64,000 bases of DNA from Nocardioidaceae bacterium SCSIO 66511 (GCA_023100825.1 CP095846.1:1736001-1800000); one strand, 5' to 3'; counted from the stretch's first letter, positions 7,914 to 17,887 are shown. A program made the numbers and translations. The notes: generated by a model from the letters alone, not told the origin.

Positions 7914-8861
7914 ATGAGCAACGAGCAACCACCACCCGGTTACGGCAATGACCCGTACGGTCAGCAACCGCCGCAGTACGGCCAGCAGCCGTATGGTCAG
8001 CAGCCGCAACAGGGGCAGTACGGGCAGCAGCCGCAATACGGACAGGGCCAGTATGGGCAGGATCAGTACGGCGGTCAGCAGCAGTACGGCCAGCAGCAGT
8101 ACGGCCAGCAGCCCTACGGTCAGCAGCCGCAGTACGGCCAGGATCAGTACGGCGGTCAGCAGCAGTACGGGCAGCAGCAGTACGGCGGGCAACCCGGGCA
8201 GCAGTACGGCGGCCAGCAGCCCTACGGCGGGCAGCCGCCGGGCCAGTACCAGCAGCCCGGCCCGGGTCACAGCGGTGGTGGCGGCGGAAAGCTGCCGCTC
8301 ATCATCGGCGGCGTCGTACTCGCGGTGATCGTGCTCGCGGTCGGCGGGTTCTTCCTGCTCAACGGCGACGATGACGGCGATGGAGACAGCGGCAACAGTA
8401 ACACCGCGAGCTCGTCGAAGAAGGACTCCGACGAGGATGAGTCGAATAGCGATTCCGATGAGGACGATTCGACCAGCGAGGCCTCCGGCAGCCCCGAGGA
8501 CACCATGAACGGCCTGGTATCGGCGATCGAGAATCAGGACTGCGACGCCCTGATGGGCCTTGTGTCGTCCAACTTCCAGAGCACCTACGGCACCGAATGC
8601 GATGCCAGCGCGATGTCCGGTGTGATGGAGGGCAACGAGATGTTCGACAGCTTGTCGATGAGCGTCGGTGAGGTCCAGGAGAACGGCGACACCGCCACCG
8701 GAGAGCTGGAGATGACGGTCGAGATGTCCGGCGCCGAGTCGAGCATTCCGATCCCGATCGACCTGGTCCAAGAAGACGGCGAATGGAAGATCGACGCTTT
8801 CCAGGCTCCGGACACCTCCGATATGGAGATGCCCGATCTGGAGGACTACGAGACCCCGTAG
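7914..8861 (+). CDS. Gln/Tyr/Gly-rich single-pass membrane protein, second copy
   Basis: A 315-residue paralogue of the preceding protein, 21 bases downstream and surely co-transcribed. The cytoplasmic tail is longer (about 1-120) and built from [16 protein letters not shown] and PYGQQP units. One membrane helix lies at about 126-150 ([20 protein letters not shown]). An acidic Ser/Asp linker ([12 protein letters not shown] and similar) leads to an extracellular domain that keeps the Cys pair of the first copy (DCDAL and TEC). The tail contains an 81-bp DNA repeat. Role unknown. Confidence 0.75.
   Translation: MSNEQPPPGYGNDPYGQQPPQYGQQPYGQQPQQGQYGQQPQYGQGQYGQDQYGGQQQYGQQQYGQQPYGQQPQYGQDQYGGQQQYGQQQYGGQPGQQYGGQQPYGGQPPGQYQQPGPGHSGGGGGKLPLIIGGVVLAVIVLAVGGFFLLNGDDDGDGDSGNSNTASSSKKDSDEDESNSDSDEDDSTSEASGSPEDTMNGLVSAIENQDCDALMGLVSSNFQSTYGTECDASAMSGVMEGNEMFDSLSMSVGEVQENGDTATGELEMTVEMSGAESSIPIPIDLVQEDGEWKIDAFQAPDTSDMEMPDLEDYETP
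8049..8190 (+). repeat. 81-bp coding tandem repeat in the Gln-rich tail
   Basis: The 27-codon unit starting [12 protein letters not shown] occurs at 8049-8129 and again from 8130 to about 8190 before diverging. The near-identity at DNA level implies recent duplication and a length-variable tail. Confidence 0.8.
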
Positions 8862-8876
8862 CTCCCCATCGACACC

Positions 8877-8935
8877 GAGTTAGGTGCGTAGTCGTTGATC
8901 CGGACGGCGTACACCAACGACTACGCGCCGAACTC
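8877..8935. repeat. Long palindrome, family 2
   Basis: Arms of 20 bases (outer GAGTTAGG, GCGCCGAACTC) with one mismatch and one wobble enclose a 19-base loop. It sits between convergent genes ending at 8861 and 8976. The right arm ACACCAACGACTACGCGCCG and the next five bases are identical to those of the palindrome at 36360. Confidence 0.8.
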
Positions 8936-8975
8936 TCCCGACGGGGCAAGCCCTGAGTGAGGGAACGCTCCGCAG

Positions 8976-9404
8976 TCAGGGCCGCTGCACGCCGGGAAGA
9001 GCCACCGGCGGCGCTCCCCACTCCAGACCGGCGACGGCCGATGCCTGCAGTGCGTCGATCGCGAAGGTCCTCGGGCCTCCGGTCGCCGTCGCGACGACGC
9101 CGGCGTAGAGCACCGAGCAGCGGTCCTCGATCTGTTGGCCCAGCCGTTGTGCGTCGGCATCGGAAGTGACATCGACCGGCAGATCGTACGCCGCTTGTGC
9201 GCCGACCGGATCGGCGCCGGCATCGGCGATGAGCCGGGTCAGCTCCTCGCGGCGGTCTCGATGGTCGCCATGCTGGCGGGCGGCGAGCTCCTGGTAGCGC
9301 GTGCCGTAGTCGAGGCGACCGCCGATCACACCGTACGCGTAGACGGCCGCGTGTTCGCCGGCGAGCGCGTCCTGCAATGCGTCCACGACTGCGTCCCCGC
9401 TCAT
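8976..9404 (-). CDS. DUF4439 ferritin-like protein
   Basis: A 142-residue, mostly helical protein. ALAGEHAAVYAYGVIGGRL at about 9-27 and the later DHRDRREELTRLI place it in the DUF4439 family, which has a ferritin-like four-helix fold; whether it binds iron is unclear. It has no signal peptide of its own, while its upstream neighbour is an exported lipoprotein. GGAGG precedes the ATG by five bases. The pair is commonly found divergent from rimP in related actinobacteria, as here. Confidence 0.75.
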   Translation of the reverse strand: MSGDAVVDALQDALAGEHAAVYAYGVIGGRLDYGTRYQELAARQHGDHRDRREELTRLIADAGADPVGAQAAYDLPVDVTSDADAQRLGQQIEDRCSVLYAGVVATATGGPRTFAIDALQASAVAGLEWGAPPVALPGVQRP

Positions 9405-9423
9405 GTCCGTACCTCCACGTCGA

Positions 9424-9936
9424 TCATTGCTCGCCGATCGCCTGGTCGAGCAGGTACACATGCTGGGACTGTGATGCCGCGATCGCGGCGAGAACCCGGG
9501 CGAACTCCCCCGAGCGCGCCCGCCTCGCGTCGGAGGTTCGATGCTCGGCGGCGGTCTCCTCGAACCGGCGCAGCATCCGCAATGCCTTACCCGGCGCCTG
9601 CGGTACGTCGACCTGTGCCCGGCGCTTCGACACCTCGCCGCCGAGGATCTCCACATGCGTACGGTGATGTTCGACGACCGGGCTCAGGGTCTGGCGTAGC
9701 GACCGATGCGCCGCGCGTACGGCGAGCGCGCGGGCGAGTATCCGCTCCTGATCGGCCAGCGCCGAGGCGATCAGCCGGTCGTCGGCCGATTCGGACTGAT
9801 CGGGGGAGGACGGCTCGGAATCGTCACCGAGTACGTCATCGATGGCGCCACATCCGCCGACCAACGTCGCTGCCGCCAGACCTCCGACCGCGAGGAAGGC
9901 GCGGCGGTCGAACGTACGCGGAACCCGTGCTTTCAC
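9424..9936 (-). CDS. Putative Tat-exported lipoprotein
   Basis: A 170-residue protein beginning at GTG. Residues 8-29 show a twin-arginine-like motif TFDRRAFLAV and a lipobox LVGGC, so Cys29 should be lipidated and the protein folded before export. The rest is helical and contains HRSLRQTLSPVVEHHRTHVE, His-rich like a ferritin-type helix. It ends 19 bases before the DUF4439 gene and probably forms an operon with it. A redox or metal-storage role at the membrane is inferred, not shown. Confidence 0.65.
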   Translation of the reverse strand: MKARVPRTFDRRAFLAVGGLAAATLVGGCGAIDDVLGDDSEPSSPDQSESADDRLIASALADQERILARALAVRAAHRSLRQTLSPVVEHHRTHVEILGGEVSKRRAQVDVPQAPGKALRMLRRFEETAAEHRTSDARRARSGEFARVLAAIAASQSQHVYLLDQAIGEQ

Positions 9937-10047
9937 CGCACAGACGGTACCCGACCCAGTTGCTACTCCAAGTCGGGATCCACCCTGCTGGTCGAGCGTG
10001 TATAGGGTGAGATCGCAGCGACAAATGAACAGACTAGGAGGCACATC

Positions 10048-10524
10048 GTGAGCAAGGCTCCCGTCCCCGAAGCCCTCGAACAGGCACTCGCGACGCGTAC
10101 CTCCGAGCTGGGGCTCGACCTGGAGGCCGTCGAGCTGACACCGGCGGGTCGCCGACGTGTACTCCGCGTCGCGGTCGACCAGGACGGCGGCGTGACGCTC
10201 GACGACATCGCCGACGCCACCAAGGAGATCTCGGCGTTGCTGGATGCCAGCGATCTGATGGGCGAGCAGGCGTACACGCTCGAGGTGACCTCGCGCGGCA
10301 CGGACCGGCCGCTGACCCTTCCGCGACACTGGCGGCGCAACGTCGACCGGCTCGTGCGGGTCACGTTCGACGACGAGGAGGCGGTCGAGGGCCGCATCGT
10401 CGAGGCCGACGACGCACCCGACGGCGGCGCGCGGGTGAAGACGGCCGCGGGCCTGCGATCTCTGGCCTACGATTCGGTCAAGAAGGCTCGGGTCGTCGTC
10501 GAGCTGAACCGAAAGGAAGGCTGA
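10048..10524 (+). CDS. rimP: ribosome maturation factor RimP
   Basis: A 158-residue factor for 30S subunit maturation. The N-terminal domain has [21 protein letters not shown] and [20 protein letters not shown]; the C-terminal Sm-like barrel begins near [19 protein letters not shown] start with AGGAGG six bases upstream (10036-10041). A TAGGGT -10 candidate lies at 10003-10008. It heads the operon rimP-nusA-ylxR-infB and ends four bases before the nusA start. Confidence 0.95.
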   Translation: MSKAPVPEALEQALATRTSELGLDLEAVELTPAGRRRVLRVAVDQDGGVTLDDIADATKEISALLDASDLMGEQAYTLEVTSRGTDRPLTLPRHWRRNVDRLVRVTFDDEEAVEGRIVEADDAPDGGARVKTAAGLRSLAYDSVKKARVVVELNRKEG

Positions 10525-10528
10525 CGTC

Positions 10529-11512
10529 GTGGACATCGACATGGCGGCGCTGCGCGCCCTCGAACGCGAGAAGGAGCTCTCGCTCGACGTCGTCGTCGGA
10601 GCGATCGAGCAGGCGCTGCTGGTCGCGTACCACCGCGAGGACGGCTCCAACCCGCATGCCCGAGTCGTGCTCGACCGAAAGAGCGGGCACGTCACGGTCC
10701 TGGCGGAGGAGCGCGGCCCGGACGGCACGGCGATCACCGAGTACGACGACACTCCGAGCGACTTCGGCCGCATTGCGGCGACGACTGCACGGCAGGTCAT
10801 CCTGCAGCGGTTGCGCGATGCCGAGGACGACCAGCGCTACGGCGAGTTCTCCGAACGCGAGGGCGATCTGGTCTCCGGCGTGATCCAGCAGGGCCGCAAC
10901 CCCGACGACGTGCTCGTCGACCTCGGCTCGCTCGAGGCGCTGATGCCCGAGGCCGAGCGGGTGCCGGGGGAGCGCTACGAGCACGGGTCGCGCATCAAAT
11001 GCATCGTGATCAGCGTCCGCAAGGGCGTACGCGGGCCACAGGTACAGGTCTCGCGTACGCATCCGAACCTGGTCAAGAAGCTGTTCGCGCTGGAGGCGCC
11101 CGAGATCGCCGATGGCACGGTCGAGATCAGTGCGATCGCGCGGGAGGCGGGCCACCGTACGAAGCTCGCCGTGCGCGCGACGGCCGACGGCGTCAACGCC
11201 AAGGGCGCCTGCATCGGCCCGATGGGCCAGCGAGTACGCAACGTGATGAGCGAGCTGCACGGTGAGAAGATCGACATCGTCGATTTCGCCGACGACCCCG
11301 AGACGTTCATCGCGCAGGCGCTGTCGCCGGCGCAGGTCAAGAGTGTGACCGTCGTCGACCCCGCGGCGAAGGCTGCCCGGGTCGTCGTACCCGACTTCCA
11401 GCTTTCGCTCGCCATCGGCAAGGAGGGCCAGAATGCCCGGCTCGCCGCCCGACTGACCGGCTGGCGCATCGACATCCACTCCGATACGGAGGGAAATGCG
11501 CCGAGTGCCTGA
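10529..11512 (+). CDS. nusA: transcription elongation/termination factor NusA
   Basis: A 327-residue protein that binds RNA polymerase and modulates pausing, termination and antitermination. It carries the N-terminal polymerase-binding domain (about 1-105), an S1 domain (about 110-180) and two KH domains (about 190-327, with [19 protein letters not shown] and [18 protein letters not shown]). It lacks the C-terminal acidic repeats of enterobacterial NusA, as is normal for actinobacteria. The GTG start is four bases after rimP, so translation is coupled. Confidence 0.96.
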   Translation: MDIDMAALRALEREKELSLDVVVGAIEQALLVAYHREDGSNPHARVVLDRKSGHVTVLAEERGPDGTAITEYDDTPSDFGRIAATTARQVILQRLRDAEDDQRYGEFSEREGDLVSGVIQQGRNPDDVLVDLGSLEALMPEAERVPGERYEHGSRIKCIVISVRKGVRGPQVQVSRTHPNLVKKLFALEAPEIADGTVEISAIAREAGHRTKLAVRATADGVNAKGACIGPMGQRVRNVMSELHGEKIDIVDFADDPETFIAQALSPAQVKSVTVVDPAAKAARVVVPDFQLSLAIGKEGQNARLAARLTGWRIDIHSDTEGNAPSA

Positions 11513-11567
11513 CGCGGTGTGCTCGCCGGGCGTGCGGAGCCGATGCGACTTCACGGGAGCGACCCGC

Positions 11568-11573
11568 TAGACT
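11568..11573 (+). promoter_or_regulatory. -10 hexamer TAGACT before ylxR
   Basis: TAGACT ends eight bases before the GTG at 11582. It may allow internal, leaderless transcription of ylxR-infB separate from the rimP promoter. Confidence 0.4.
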
Positions 11574-11581
11574 TGTCGGCG

Positions 11582-11944
11582 GTGCGTACCCCTCGATCTC
11601 GGATACCCGGTGGCTCGTCGCGCTCGCAACCCGTGCGTACGTGTGTCGGCTGCCGGAAACGAGAGGCCCGCACCGACCTGGTCAGGATCGTTGCGACCGG
11701 AGGCGAGGAGAAGTACTACCTCGCACCCGATCTCGATGGTTCGGCCAAAGGTCGTGGGGCGCACCTGCATCCCACGATCGAGTGTTTCGAGCAGGCGATG
11801 CGTCGCCGTGCATTCGGCCGCGCGCTGCGGATCGCGGCGCCGGTCGACGCGAGCGCGGTGCAGCGTTACCTCGAGACCGCACACCAAGACAGTTCAGTTC
11901 AGAAATCGCAACCACCTAACGGAAAGCGGAGCAACAGCTCATGA
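11582..11944 (+). CDS. ylxR: YlxR family (DUF448) RNA-binding protein
   Basis: A 120-residue protein with the family signature RTCVGCRKREAR near residue 20 and KGRGAHLHP further on, then a polar C-terminal tail. YlxR proteins are small nucleic-acid-binding proteins encoded between nusA and infB, exactly this position. Possible starts are GTG 11519, ATG 11543 and GTG 11582; the last is chosen from the -10 hexamer just upstream and from the usual short N-terminus, with moderate certainty. Confidence 0.85.
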   Translation: MRTPRSRIPGGSSRSQPVRTCVGCRKREARTDLVRIVATGGEEKYYLAPDLDGSAKGRGAHLHPTIECFEQAMRRRAFGRALRIAAPVDASAVQRYLETAHQDSSVQKSQPPNGKRSNSS

Positions 11945-11985
11945 GCCCTCGATGAGTTCCTCGAAATGAGCGTGCACGTCTACTA

Positions 11986-12020
11986 GCGGTGCGAGACTCC
12001 TTCGCGATGTCTCGGACCGC
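11986..12020 (+). promoter_or_regulatory. Stem-loop in the infB leader
   Basis: GCGGTGCGAGAC pairs with GTCTCGGACCGC, leaving one G-G mismatch and an 11-base loop. It ends five bases before the infB ribosome binding site AAGGAG (12026-12031), so it could affect initiation or stabilise a processed 5' end. Confidence 0.45.
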
Positions 12021-12036
12021 ACCAAGAAGGAGAGCA

Positions 12037-14937
12037 GTGGCTAAGGTCCGAGTCTACGAACTCGCCAAGGAGTTCGGAGTCGAAAGCAAAGTCGTCCTGT
12101 CGACGCTGAGTGACATGGGCGAGTTCGTACGTTCTGCGTCGTCGACGGTCGAAGCACCGGTCGTACGTCGCCTCAGCGAGCAGTACGGCGACAAGCTGCG
12201 CGAGCAAGGCGCCGCGAAGGCCGCGAAGAAGAGCGCGTCGAAGAAGCCGGCCAAGAAGGCGGAGAAGCCCGCAGAGACTTCTGAGTCTGCGGAGTCCTCG
12301 CAGGCCGCGCCTTCCGCGGAGGAGTCGGCCGCGCCGAAGGTCGAGGCCGAGGCGCCGGCGACCGCCGCGGAGACCGCGACGGAGGCGCCGACCCCCGCCA
12401 AGAAGCGCGCCGTACCCAGCCCCGGCCCGGTTCGCAAGAAGGCGGCGCCGGAGCCCGAGCCCGAGCAGCCGGCCGCGGAGGAGACCGCACCGGCCCCGGA
12501 GCCGAAGGCGGACGAGCCCCCGGCACCCGAGGCGCCCAAGCCCGACGCACGTCCGGGTGGCGCACCGCGTCCGGGTCCGCGTCCCGGCCCGAGCGGGCGC
12601 AGTGGGAGCGGCGGGAGCGGCGGTTCCGTACGCCCCGGCAACAACCCGTTCTCGTCGACGCACGGCATGCAGCGTCCCGGTCGGCCGTCACCCGGCAACA
12701 TGCCCCCGCGGCCGCCGGCCTCGCGAGATGGCGGCGGCAGCGGCGGACGAACCGAGCGCGGTGAGCGCAGCGGCGGTCGCGGCGGCGATCGGCCGAGCGG
12801 GATGCCGCGTCCGAACCCCGCGATGATGCCCAAGCAGTCATCGAAGTCGCTCGGCAGCCCCGGCGGCGGTCGCGGTCGCGGTGGCCCCGGTGGGGGGCGC
12901 GGTCGCGGTGGCCCCGGTGGCGGCGGTGCACCCGGCGGCGGCGGTCGTCCCGGCGCACCTGCAGGTGGGCGTCCGGGCTTCGGCGGTCGCGGTCGTGGCG
13001 GTCGCGGTGGTACGCAGGGTGCGTTCGGTCGTCCCGGCGGCCCGACCCGGCGCGGACGCAAGAGCAAGCGCGCGAAGCGTCAAGAGTTCGACAACATGCA
13101 GGCACCCTCGGTCGGAGGTGTGCGCGTACGCAAGGGCGACGGTGAGACGATCCGGCTCGCCCGGGGCGCCTCGCTGACCGACTTCGCCGATAAGGCCGGA
13201 GTCGACGCCGCATCGCTGGTCCAGGTGCTGTTCGGCCTGGGCGAGATGGTGACTGCAACCCAGTCCGTCAACGACGAGACGCTGCAGCTGTTGGGCGAGG
13301 AGCTCAACTACGACGTGCAGGTCGTCTCGCCGGAGGACGAAGACCGCGAGCTGCTCGAGTCGTTCGACCTCGAGTTCGGCGAAGACACCGGAAGCGACGA
13401 CGACATGGCACCGCGTCCGCCGGTCGTGACCGTCATGGGTCACGTCGATCACGGTAAGACCAAGCTCCTCGACGCGCTTCGCAACGCCGACGTCGTCGAC
13501 AAGGAGGCCGGTGGCATCACCCAGCACATCGGCGCGTACCAGGTCGCGACCGAGGTCGACGAGAACGAACGACGGATCAGCTTCATCGATACGCCGGGTC
13601 ACGAGGCGTTCACGGCGATGCGTGCTCGTGGTGCGCAGGCCACCGATATCGCGGTCCTGGTCGTTGCGGCCGATGACGGCGTCATGCCGCAGACGGTCGA
13701 GGCGCTCAACCACGCCAAGGCGGCCGATGTGCCGATCGTCGTCGCGGTCAACAAGATCGACAAGCCGGAAGCCGACCCGAGCAAGGTCCGCGGCCAGCTC
13801 ACCGAGTACGGCCTCGTACCCGAGGAGTACGGCGGCGACACCATGTTCGTCGACGTGTCGGCCAAGGGCGGGCTCGGTCTCGACGATCTGCTCGAGTCGA
13901 TCGTGCTCACCGCCGATGCTGCGCTCGATCTGCGGGCGAACCCCGATCAGAAGGCCGAGGGCACGACGATCGAGGGTCACCTCGACCGCGGCCGCGGCCC
14001 GGTGGCAACGGTGCTCGTCCAGCGCGGCACGCTGCGCGTCGGTGACTCCGTTGTCGTCGGCCCGGCGTACGGCCGGGTGCGCGCGATGCTCGATGAGCAC
14101 GGCGAGAACGTCGAAGAGGCGACGCCGTCGCGTCCGGTCCTCGTCCTGGGCCTGACGGCAGTGCCGGGCGCGGGCGACAACTTCATGGTCGTCGCCGATG
14201 ACCGGATCGCTCGCCAGATCGCCGAGAAGCGTGAAGCGCGTGAGCGCAACGCGATGCTCGCGCAGCGCACCGGCCGTCGTACGCTCGAGGACTTCATGTC
14301 CAGCATGGAGAAGGGCGTATCCGACGAACTGCTGCTCATCCTCAAGGGTGACGGCTCGGGTTCGGTCGAGGCGCTCGAGGAAGCCCTGAGCAAGATCGAC
14401 GTCGGCGACGACGTACGGCTGCGGGTCATCGACCGCGGTGTCGGTGCGATCACCGAGACCAACGTCATGCTGGCCGCCGCATCCGATGCGATCATCATCG
14501 GCTTCAACGTGCGTCCGCAGGGCAAGGCGACCGAGGTCGCAGACCGCGAGGGTGTCGAGATCCGCTACTACTCGGTGATTTACCAGGCCACCGATGAGAT
14601 CGAGGCGGCGCTCAAGGGCATGCTCAAGCCGGAGTACGAGGAGGCCGCGCTCGGCCAGGCGGAGATCCGCGAGATCTTCCGTTCCTCGAAGATCGGCAAC
14701 ATCGCGGGCTGCATGGTCACCGACGGCGTCATCCGGCGCAACGCCAAGGCTCGACTGCTCCGCGACGGCGCGGTCGTCAAGGACAACGTCGAGCTGTCCA
14801 GTCTGAAGCGGTTCAAGGACGACGCATCCGAGGTCCGCGAGGGCTTCGAATGCGGTCTGACCTTGCGCGGTTTCAACGACATCAAGGTCGGCGACATCGT
14901 CGAGAGCTTCGAGATGCGGGAGATCCCGCGGAGCTGA
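12037..14937 (+). CDS. infB: translation initiation factor IF-2
   Basis: GTPase that brings initiator tRNA to the 30S subunit. The 966 residues comprise an N-terminal IF2_N helix bundle (1-50), a long Ala/Pro/Lys/Glu-rich then Gly/Arg-rich linker (about 65-350), a second IF2_N module (about 365-440), the G domain with GHVDHGKT at 468-475, DTPGH at 518-522 and NKID at 572-575, and domains II-IV. The Gly-rich linker is typical of high-GC actinobacteria. The start is GTG with AAGGAG six bases upstream; the frame extends 16 codons further without a site. Confidence 0.97.
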   Translation: MAKVRVYELAKEFGVESKVVLSTLSDMGEFVRSASSTVEAPVVRRLSEQYGDKLREQGAAKAAKKSASKKPAKKAEKPAETSESAESSQAAPSAEESAAPKVEAEAPATAAETATEAPTPAKKRAVPSPGPVRKKAAPEPEPEQPAAEETAPAPEPKADEPPAPEAPKPDARPGGAPRPGPRPGPSGRSGSGGSGGSVRPGNNPFSSTHGMQRPGRPSPGNMPPRPPASRDGGGSGGRTERGERSGGRGGDRPSGMPRPNPAMMPKQSSKSLGSPGGGRGRGGPGGGRGRGGPGGGGAPGGGGRPGAPAGGRPGFGGRGRGGRGGTQGAFGRPGGPTRRGRKSKRAKRQEFDNMQAPSVGGVRVRKGDGETIRLARGASLTDFADKAGVDAASLVQVLFGLGEMVTATQSVNDETLQLLGEELNYDVQVVSPEDEDRELLESFDLEFGEDTGSDDDMAPRPPVVTVMGHVDHGKTKLLDALRNADVVDKEAGGITQHIGAYQVATEVDENERRISFIDTPGHEAFTAMRARGAQATDIAVLVVAADDGVMPQTVEALNHAKAADVPIVVAVNKIDKPEADPSKVRGQLTEYGLVPEEYGGDTMFVDVSAKGGLGLDDLLESIVLTADAALDLRANPDQKAEGTTIEGHLDRGRGPVATVLVQRGTLRVGDSVVVGPAYGRVRAMLDEHGENVEEATPSRPVLVLGLTAVPGAGDNFMVVADDRIARQIAEKREARERNAMLAQRTGRRTLEDFMSSMEKGVSDELLLILKGDGSGSVEALEEALSKIDVGDDVRLRVIDRGVGAITETNVMLAAASDAIIIGFNVRPQGKATEVADREGVEIRYYSVIYQATDEIEAALKGMLKPEYEEAALGQAEIREIFRSSKIGNIAGCMVTDGVIRRNAKARLLRDGAVVKDNVELSSLKRFKDDASEVREGFECGLTLRGFNDIKVGDIVESFEMREIPRS

Positions 14938-14944
14938 CCCTCAC

Positions 14945-14960
14945 CGGGGCTCCCGCCCCG
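14945..14960 (+). terminator. Short GC hairpin after infB
   Basis: CGGGGC and GCCCCG form a six-base-pair stem with a TCCC loop eight bases after the infB stop. A U tract is absent. It probably works with the larger palindrome just downstream. Confidence 0.45.
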
Positions 14961-14967
14961 TGAGCCC

Positions 14968-15010
14968 GACGTACGGGTGCGACATGCTTGGCGTGTCGCA
15001 CCCGAACGTC
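14968..15010. repeat. Long palindrome, family 1, short version
   Basis: Twenty-base arms (GACGTACGGGTGCGACATGC and GCGTGTCGCACCCGAACGTC) with a three-base loop, one mismatch and one wobble pair. The right arm matches that of the palindrome at 24408 in 17 of 20 positions. It separates convergent infB and the RTX gene. Confidence 0.8.
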
Positions 15011-15018
15011 GTTCTCGG

Positions 15019-16299
15019 CTAGTTCTCGCAGGCGGTCACCGTCTCGAATCTCTTGCACGTGTCGGTACCCGCGCCCCCGTTTCCGCGGTCTCGCCCGGGT
15101 CCGCCGTCGAGTGAGTCGTTGCCGCCCAGGCCCTTGACCAGATCGCGGCCATCGCCGCCCCTGATCCTGTTCGAGCCGTCGTCTCCGATGAGCGTGTCCC
15201 GGTGTGACGACCCGCGGATGTTCTCGATTCCGGTCAATCGGTGGCGTCCGTATTCACCGGCGTCCGCGCGGCCGCGGTTCAGGTTCACCTTGACCGGATG
15301 GTCGAGAACGCTCGGGTACGGCCGCCCGTACGAAACCGTATCTGATCCGGGTCCGCCGAGCAGGGCGTCGTTCCCGGGCCCACCGAACAGGGTGTCGGCG
15401 CCTCGTCCGCCGACGATTCGCGCGTCTCCCTTGCCGTTGCGCAATATGTCGGCGCCGGGCCCTCCACGCAGGAGGTCGTCCGAGGTCTCATGTGCCCAGC
15501 CGATCACGTCGTCTCCTCGGCGGCCGACGACTACGTCCTTACCGGAGTCGCCGAACAGGTAGTCGTTTCCAGCACTTCCGACGAGTCGATCTCGGCCTCG
15601 CCCGCCCCAGAGATAGCAGGTCCAGGGCTTCTCGGCCGTTCCCTCGGTGCGATTCTTCGGGCCCGATTTGATCCGCAGGGTGTCGTTGCCTGCAGCGCCG
15701 ACTCCGGAGGCGTGGTCTCCTCCGACGGTGATCGTGTCGTCGTACCGGCTACCGATCGCGACCTTGATACCGCGCAGTCGGTCCTGGCCCTGGCCCGAAG
15801 CGGTGCCGCGTGGCAGGTTCACTCGTACCGAGCGCTTGGAGCCGTGGTACGTCACTCGATCGGCGCCCCACTTGCCGCCACCGACCATGACGTCATTTCC
15901 TGGCCCGCCGGAAAGTCGATCGCCGGTGAACCAGTCCCCGTAGTCCTCCCCGAATCCGTCCTGCTGGCCGTACAGCCGGTCGTTGCCCCGGCCGCCGATC
16001 AGGGTGTCGGCACCCCGGTCACCGCAGATGATGTCGTTGCCGCCGAGACCGCGGATCTTGTCGTTACCCCCGAAGCCGGCGATCACGTCGCGGCCCTTCG
16101 TACCACGGAGGTTGTCTGCCTTCTTGGTGCCGAAGATCGTCGGCTGCTTGCCGTGGCAGCGGTATTGCGAGTGCTCCGAACCGGACGGCTCGCCTACTGC
16201 CGCCGACCTCGCCGAACCGAGTGCGGTGACGAGTCCGATGAGTGCGAGCAGTACGACGACGCCGCGGATTCGCGGCCGAGCCTGCAGGTTGTCGAGCAT
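15019..16299 (-). CDS. Secreted RTX-type calcium-binding repeat protein
   Basis: A 426-residue exported protein. Residues 1-40 form a signal sequence (VVVLLALIGLVTALGSARS). Nearly all the rest is hemolysin-type nonapeptide repeats GGxGxDxL, for example GGNDKIRGLGGNDIICGD, GGRGNDRL and GGPGSDT, which coil into a calcium-binding beta roll. No enzymatic domain is attached. Five Cys near the start and end may make disulfides. GGAAGGGGG precedes the ATG by eleven bases. A TAGCGT on the minus strand (16382-16387) could be its -10 box. It may act as a surface or matrix protein; export in this group would be Sec-dependent rather than type I. Confidence 0.85.
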   Translation of the reverse strand: MLDNLQARPRIRGVVVLLALIGLVTALGSARSAAVGEPSGSEHSQYRCHGKQPTIFGTKKADNLRGTKGRDVIAGFGGNDKIRGLGGNDIICGDRGADTLIGGRGNDRLYGQQDGFGEDYGDWFTGDRLSGGPGNDVMVGGGKWGADRVTYHGSKRSVRVNLPRGTASGQGQDRLRGIKVAIGSRYDDTITVGGDHASGVGAAGNDTLRIKSGPKNRTEGTAEKPWTCYLWGGRGRDRLVGSAGNDYLFGDSGKDVVVGRRGDDVIGWAHETSDDLLRGGPGADILRNGKGDARIVGGRGADTLFGGPGNDALLGGPGSDTVSYGRPYPSVLDHPVKVNLNRGRADAGEYGRHRLTGIENIRGSSHRDTLIGDDGSNRIRGGDGRDLVKGLGGNDSLDGGPGRDRGNGGAGTDTCKRFETVTACEN

Positions 16300-16482
16300 G
16301 TGGTCATTCCCCCTTCCACCGCCCGGAAGCGGCGGTCGCCGGACGTTGCATCGCGACGGCGCCCGGGCCCGTCGTGGCCCGACGCTATCGATGAGTGGAA
16401 TCTCGCGCAGCGTTTTCCTACGATCGCTGACGGTAACGGCTGCGCTGGTCCGGCACGGTCGGGCAACGATGGCTCGGCCTAC

Positions 16483-16488
16483 TAGACT
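16483..16488 (+). promoter_or_regulatory. -10 hexamer TAGACT before rbfA
   Basis: TAGACT in the divergent region between the RTX gene and rbfA, 45 bases before the rbfA ATG. Confidence 0.45.
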
Positions 16489-16533
16489 GGCGGGTGGTTT
16501 CACTTTCGACTCACCCACCAATGAGGACGCACC

Positions 16534-16965
16534 ATGAGTTCGCCGCGCGTACGCAAGATCGCCGACCGCATCAAGGTCGTCGTCGCCGAGATGCTCGAGC
16601 GCCGAATCAAGGATCCACGCCTGGGTTTCGCGACGGTGACCGACGTACGCGTGACCGGTGACGCCCAGCATGCGACTGTCTTCTACTCCGTCCTCGGCGG
16701 CGCCGAAGAGATCGACGGTACGGCCGCCGCGCTCGCCAGTGCGACCGGTCTGATCCGTTCCGAGGTCGGTAAGCAGCTCGGCATCCGGCACACGCCGTCG
16801 ATCGAGTTCATCCTCGACGGTGTGCCCGAGAACGCCCGACAGATCGAAGATCTGCTCACCAAGGCCAAGCAGTCCGACGCCGAGGTTGCGCGCAAGGCAG
16901 CGTCCGCGTCGTACGCAGGCGAGGCGGACCCGTACAAGAAGCGCGACGACGAGCTCGACGTCTGA
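16534..16965 (+). CDS. rbfA: ribosome-binding factor A
   Basis: A 143-residue KH-like protein required for 16S rRNA 5' end processing and cold adaptation. Recognised from [38 protein letters not shown] and the [20 protein letters not shown] helix. The C-terminal 25 residues are a charged tail. Start ATG with GAGGA upstream. It is followed 19 bases later by truB, a common pair. Confidence 0.96.
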   Translation: MSSPRVRKIADRIKVVVAEMLERRIKDPRLGFATVTDVRVTGDAQHATVFYSVLGGAEEIDGTAAALASATGLIRSEVGKQLGIRHTPSIEFILDGVPENARQIEDLLTKAKQSDAEVARKAASASYAGEADPYKKRDDELDV

Positions 16966-16984
16966 GCCCGCAGGAGAAGCTCAG

Positions 16985-17854
16985 ATGGCCGATGGGCTCG
17001 TGATCGTCGACAAGCCTGCGGGCTGGACCTCACATGACGTCGTCGCGCGGGTACGCCGCCTCGCCGGCACCCGCAAGGTGGGGCATGCCGGCACCCTCGA
17101 CCCGATGGCGACCGGCGTGCTGGTCCTCGGCGTCAATCGGGCGACCCGTCTGCTCGGTCACCTGATGCTGACGCGCAAGGAGTACGCCGCGACCGCACGG
17201 CTCGGCGCGACGACGAACACCGACGACGCCGAAGGCGAGCTCGAGCAGGAGACGGACGCAGCCGGCATCGAAGTCGCCGATGTCGAGCTGGCACTCGCGC
17301 CCCTACGCGGCGCGATCGAGCAGGTGCCGTCGACAGTGTCGGCGATCAAGGTCGACGGTAAGCGGGCGTACGCACGCGCTCGCGCCGGCGAAGAGGTCGC
17401 GCTGGCGTCGCGCACCGTGCACGTCGACCGCCTTGAGATCGTCGACTCCCGCCGAACCCCGCCGTACCTCGACGTCGATCTCGAGGTCAGCTGCTCGAGC
17501 GGTACGTACGTCCGTGCGCTCGCCCGAGACCTGGGAGCAGCACTTGGCGTCGGCGGCCATCTGACGGCGCTGCGGCGCACCCGCGTCGGCCCATTCGGAC
17601 TCGACGACGCACGCACCCTCGACGCCCTTGCCGACGACTTCGCGGTGCTCGACATAGGCGCCGCAGCTCGGGCGGCCTTCGAGTCGGTGACCCTCGATGA
17701 TGAGGTCGCGCGCATGGTGCGCCACGGGCGTCCGCTGCCCGATCTGGTGCTCGGCGGCGGCGCGCCGGTAGCGATGTTCGCACCCGACGATACGTTCCTC
17801 GCGTTGTACGAACAAAGAGGCGAGACTGCCCGACCGGTTGCCGTGTTCGTCTGA
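16985..17854 (+). CDS. truB: tRNA pseudouridine(55) synthase
   Basis: Makes pseudouridine 55 in the T arm of tRNAs. The 289 residues carry VIVDKPAGWTSHDVV at the start and the catalytic motif GHAGTLDPMATGVL with Asp39. A C-terminal TruB_C/PUA-like part follows about residue 180. AGGAG eleven bases before the ATG at 16985 sets the start although the frame is open further upstream in rbfA. Likely co-transcribed with rbfA. Confidence 0.96.
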   Translation: MADGLVIVDKPAGWTSHDVVARVRRLAGTRKVGHAGTLDPMATGVLVLGVNRATRLLGHLMLTRKEYAATARLGATTNTDDAEGELEQETDAAGIEVADVELALAPLRGAIEQVPSTVSAIKVDGKRAYARARAGEEVALASRTVHVDRLEIVDSRRTPPYLDVDLEVSCSSGTYVRALARDLGAALGVGGHLTALRRTRVGPFGLDDARTLDALADDFAVLDIGAAARAAFESVTLDDEVARMVRHGRPLPDLVLGGGAPVAMFAPDDTFLALYEQRGETARPVAVFV

Positions 17855-17875
17855 CCAGCATTGACGCGATTGACG

Positions 17876-17881
17876 TAGATT
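17876..17881 (+). promoter_or_regulatory. -10 hexamer TAGATT before the PLD gene
   Basis: TAGATT ends six bases before ATG 17888. With the usual distance to the transcription start, the message would begin at this ATG rather than at the in-frame GTG 17882. Confidence 0.5.
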
Positions 17882-17887
17882 GTGCTC

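Noticed and set aside
12054-13067. Proline-rich 337-codon antisense frame in infB
   Set aside because: It mirrors the Gly/Arg-rich linker codons and has no ribosome binding site.
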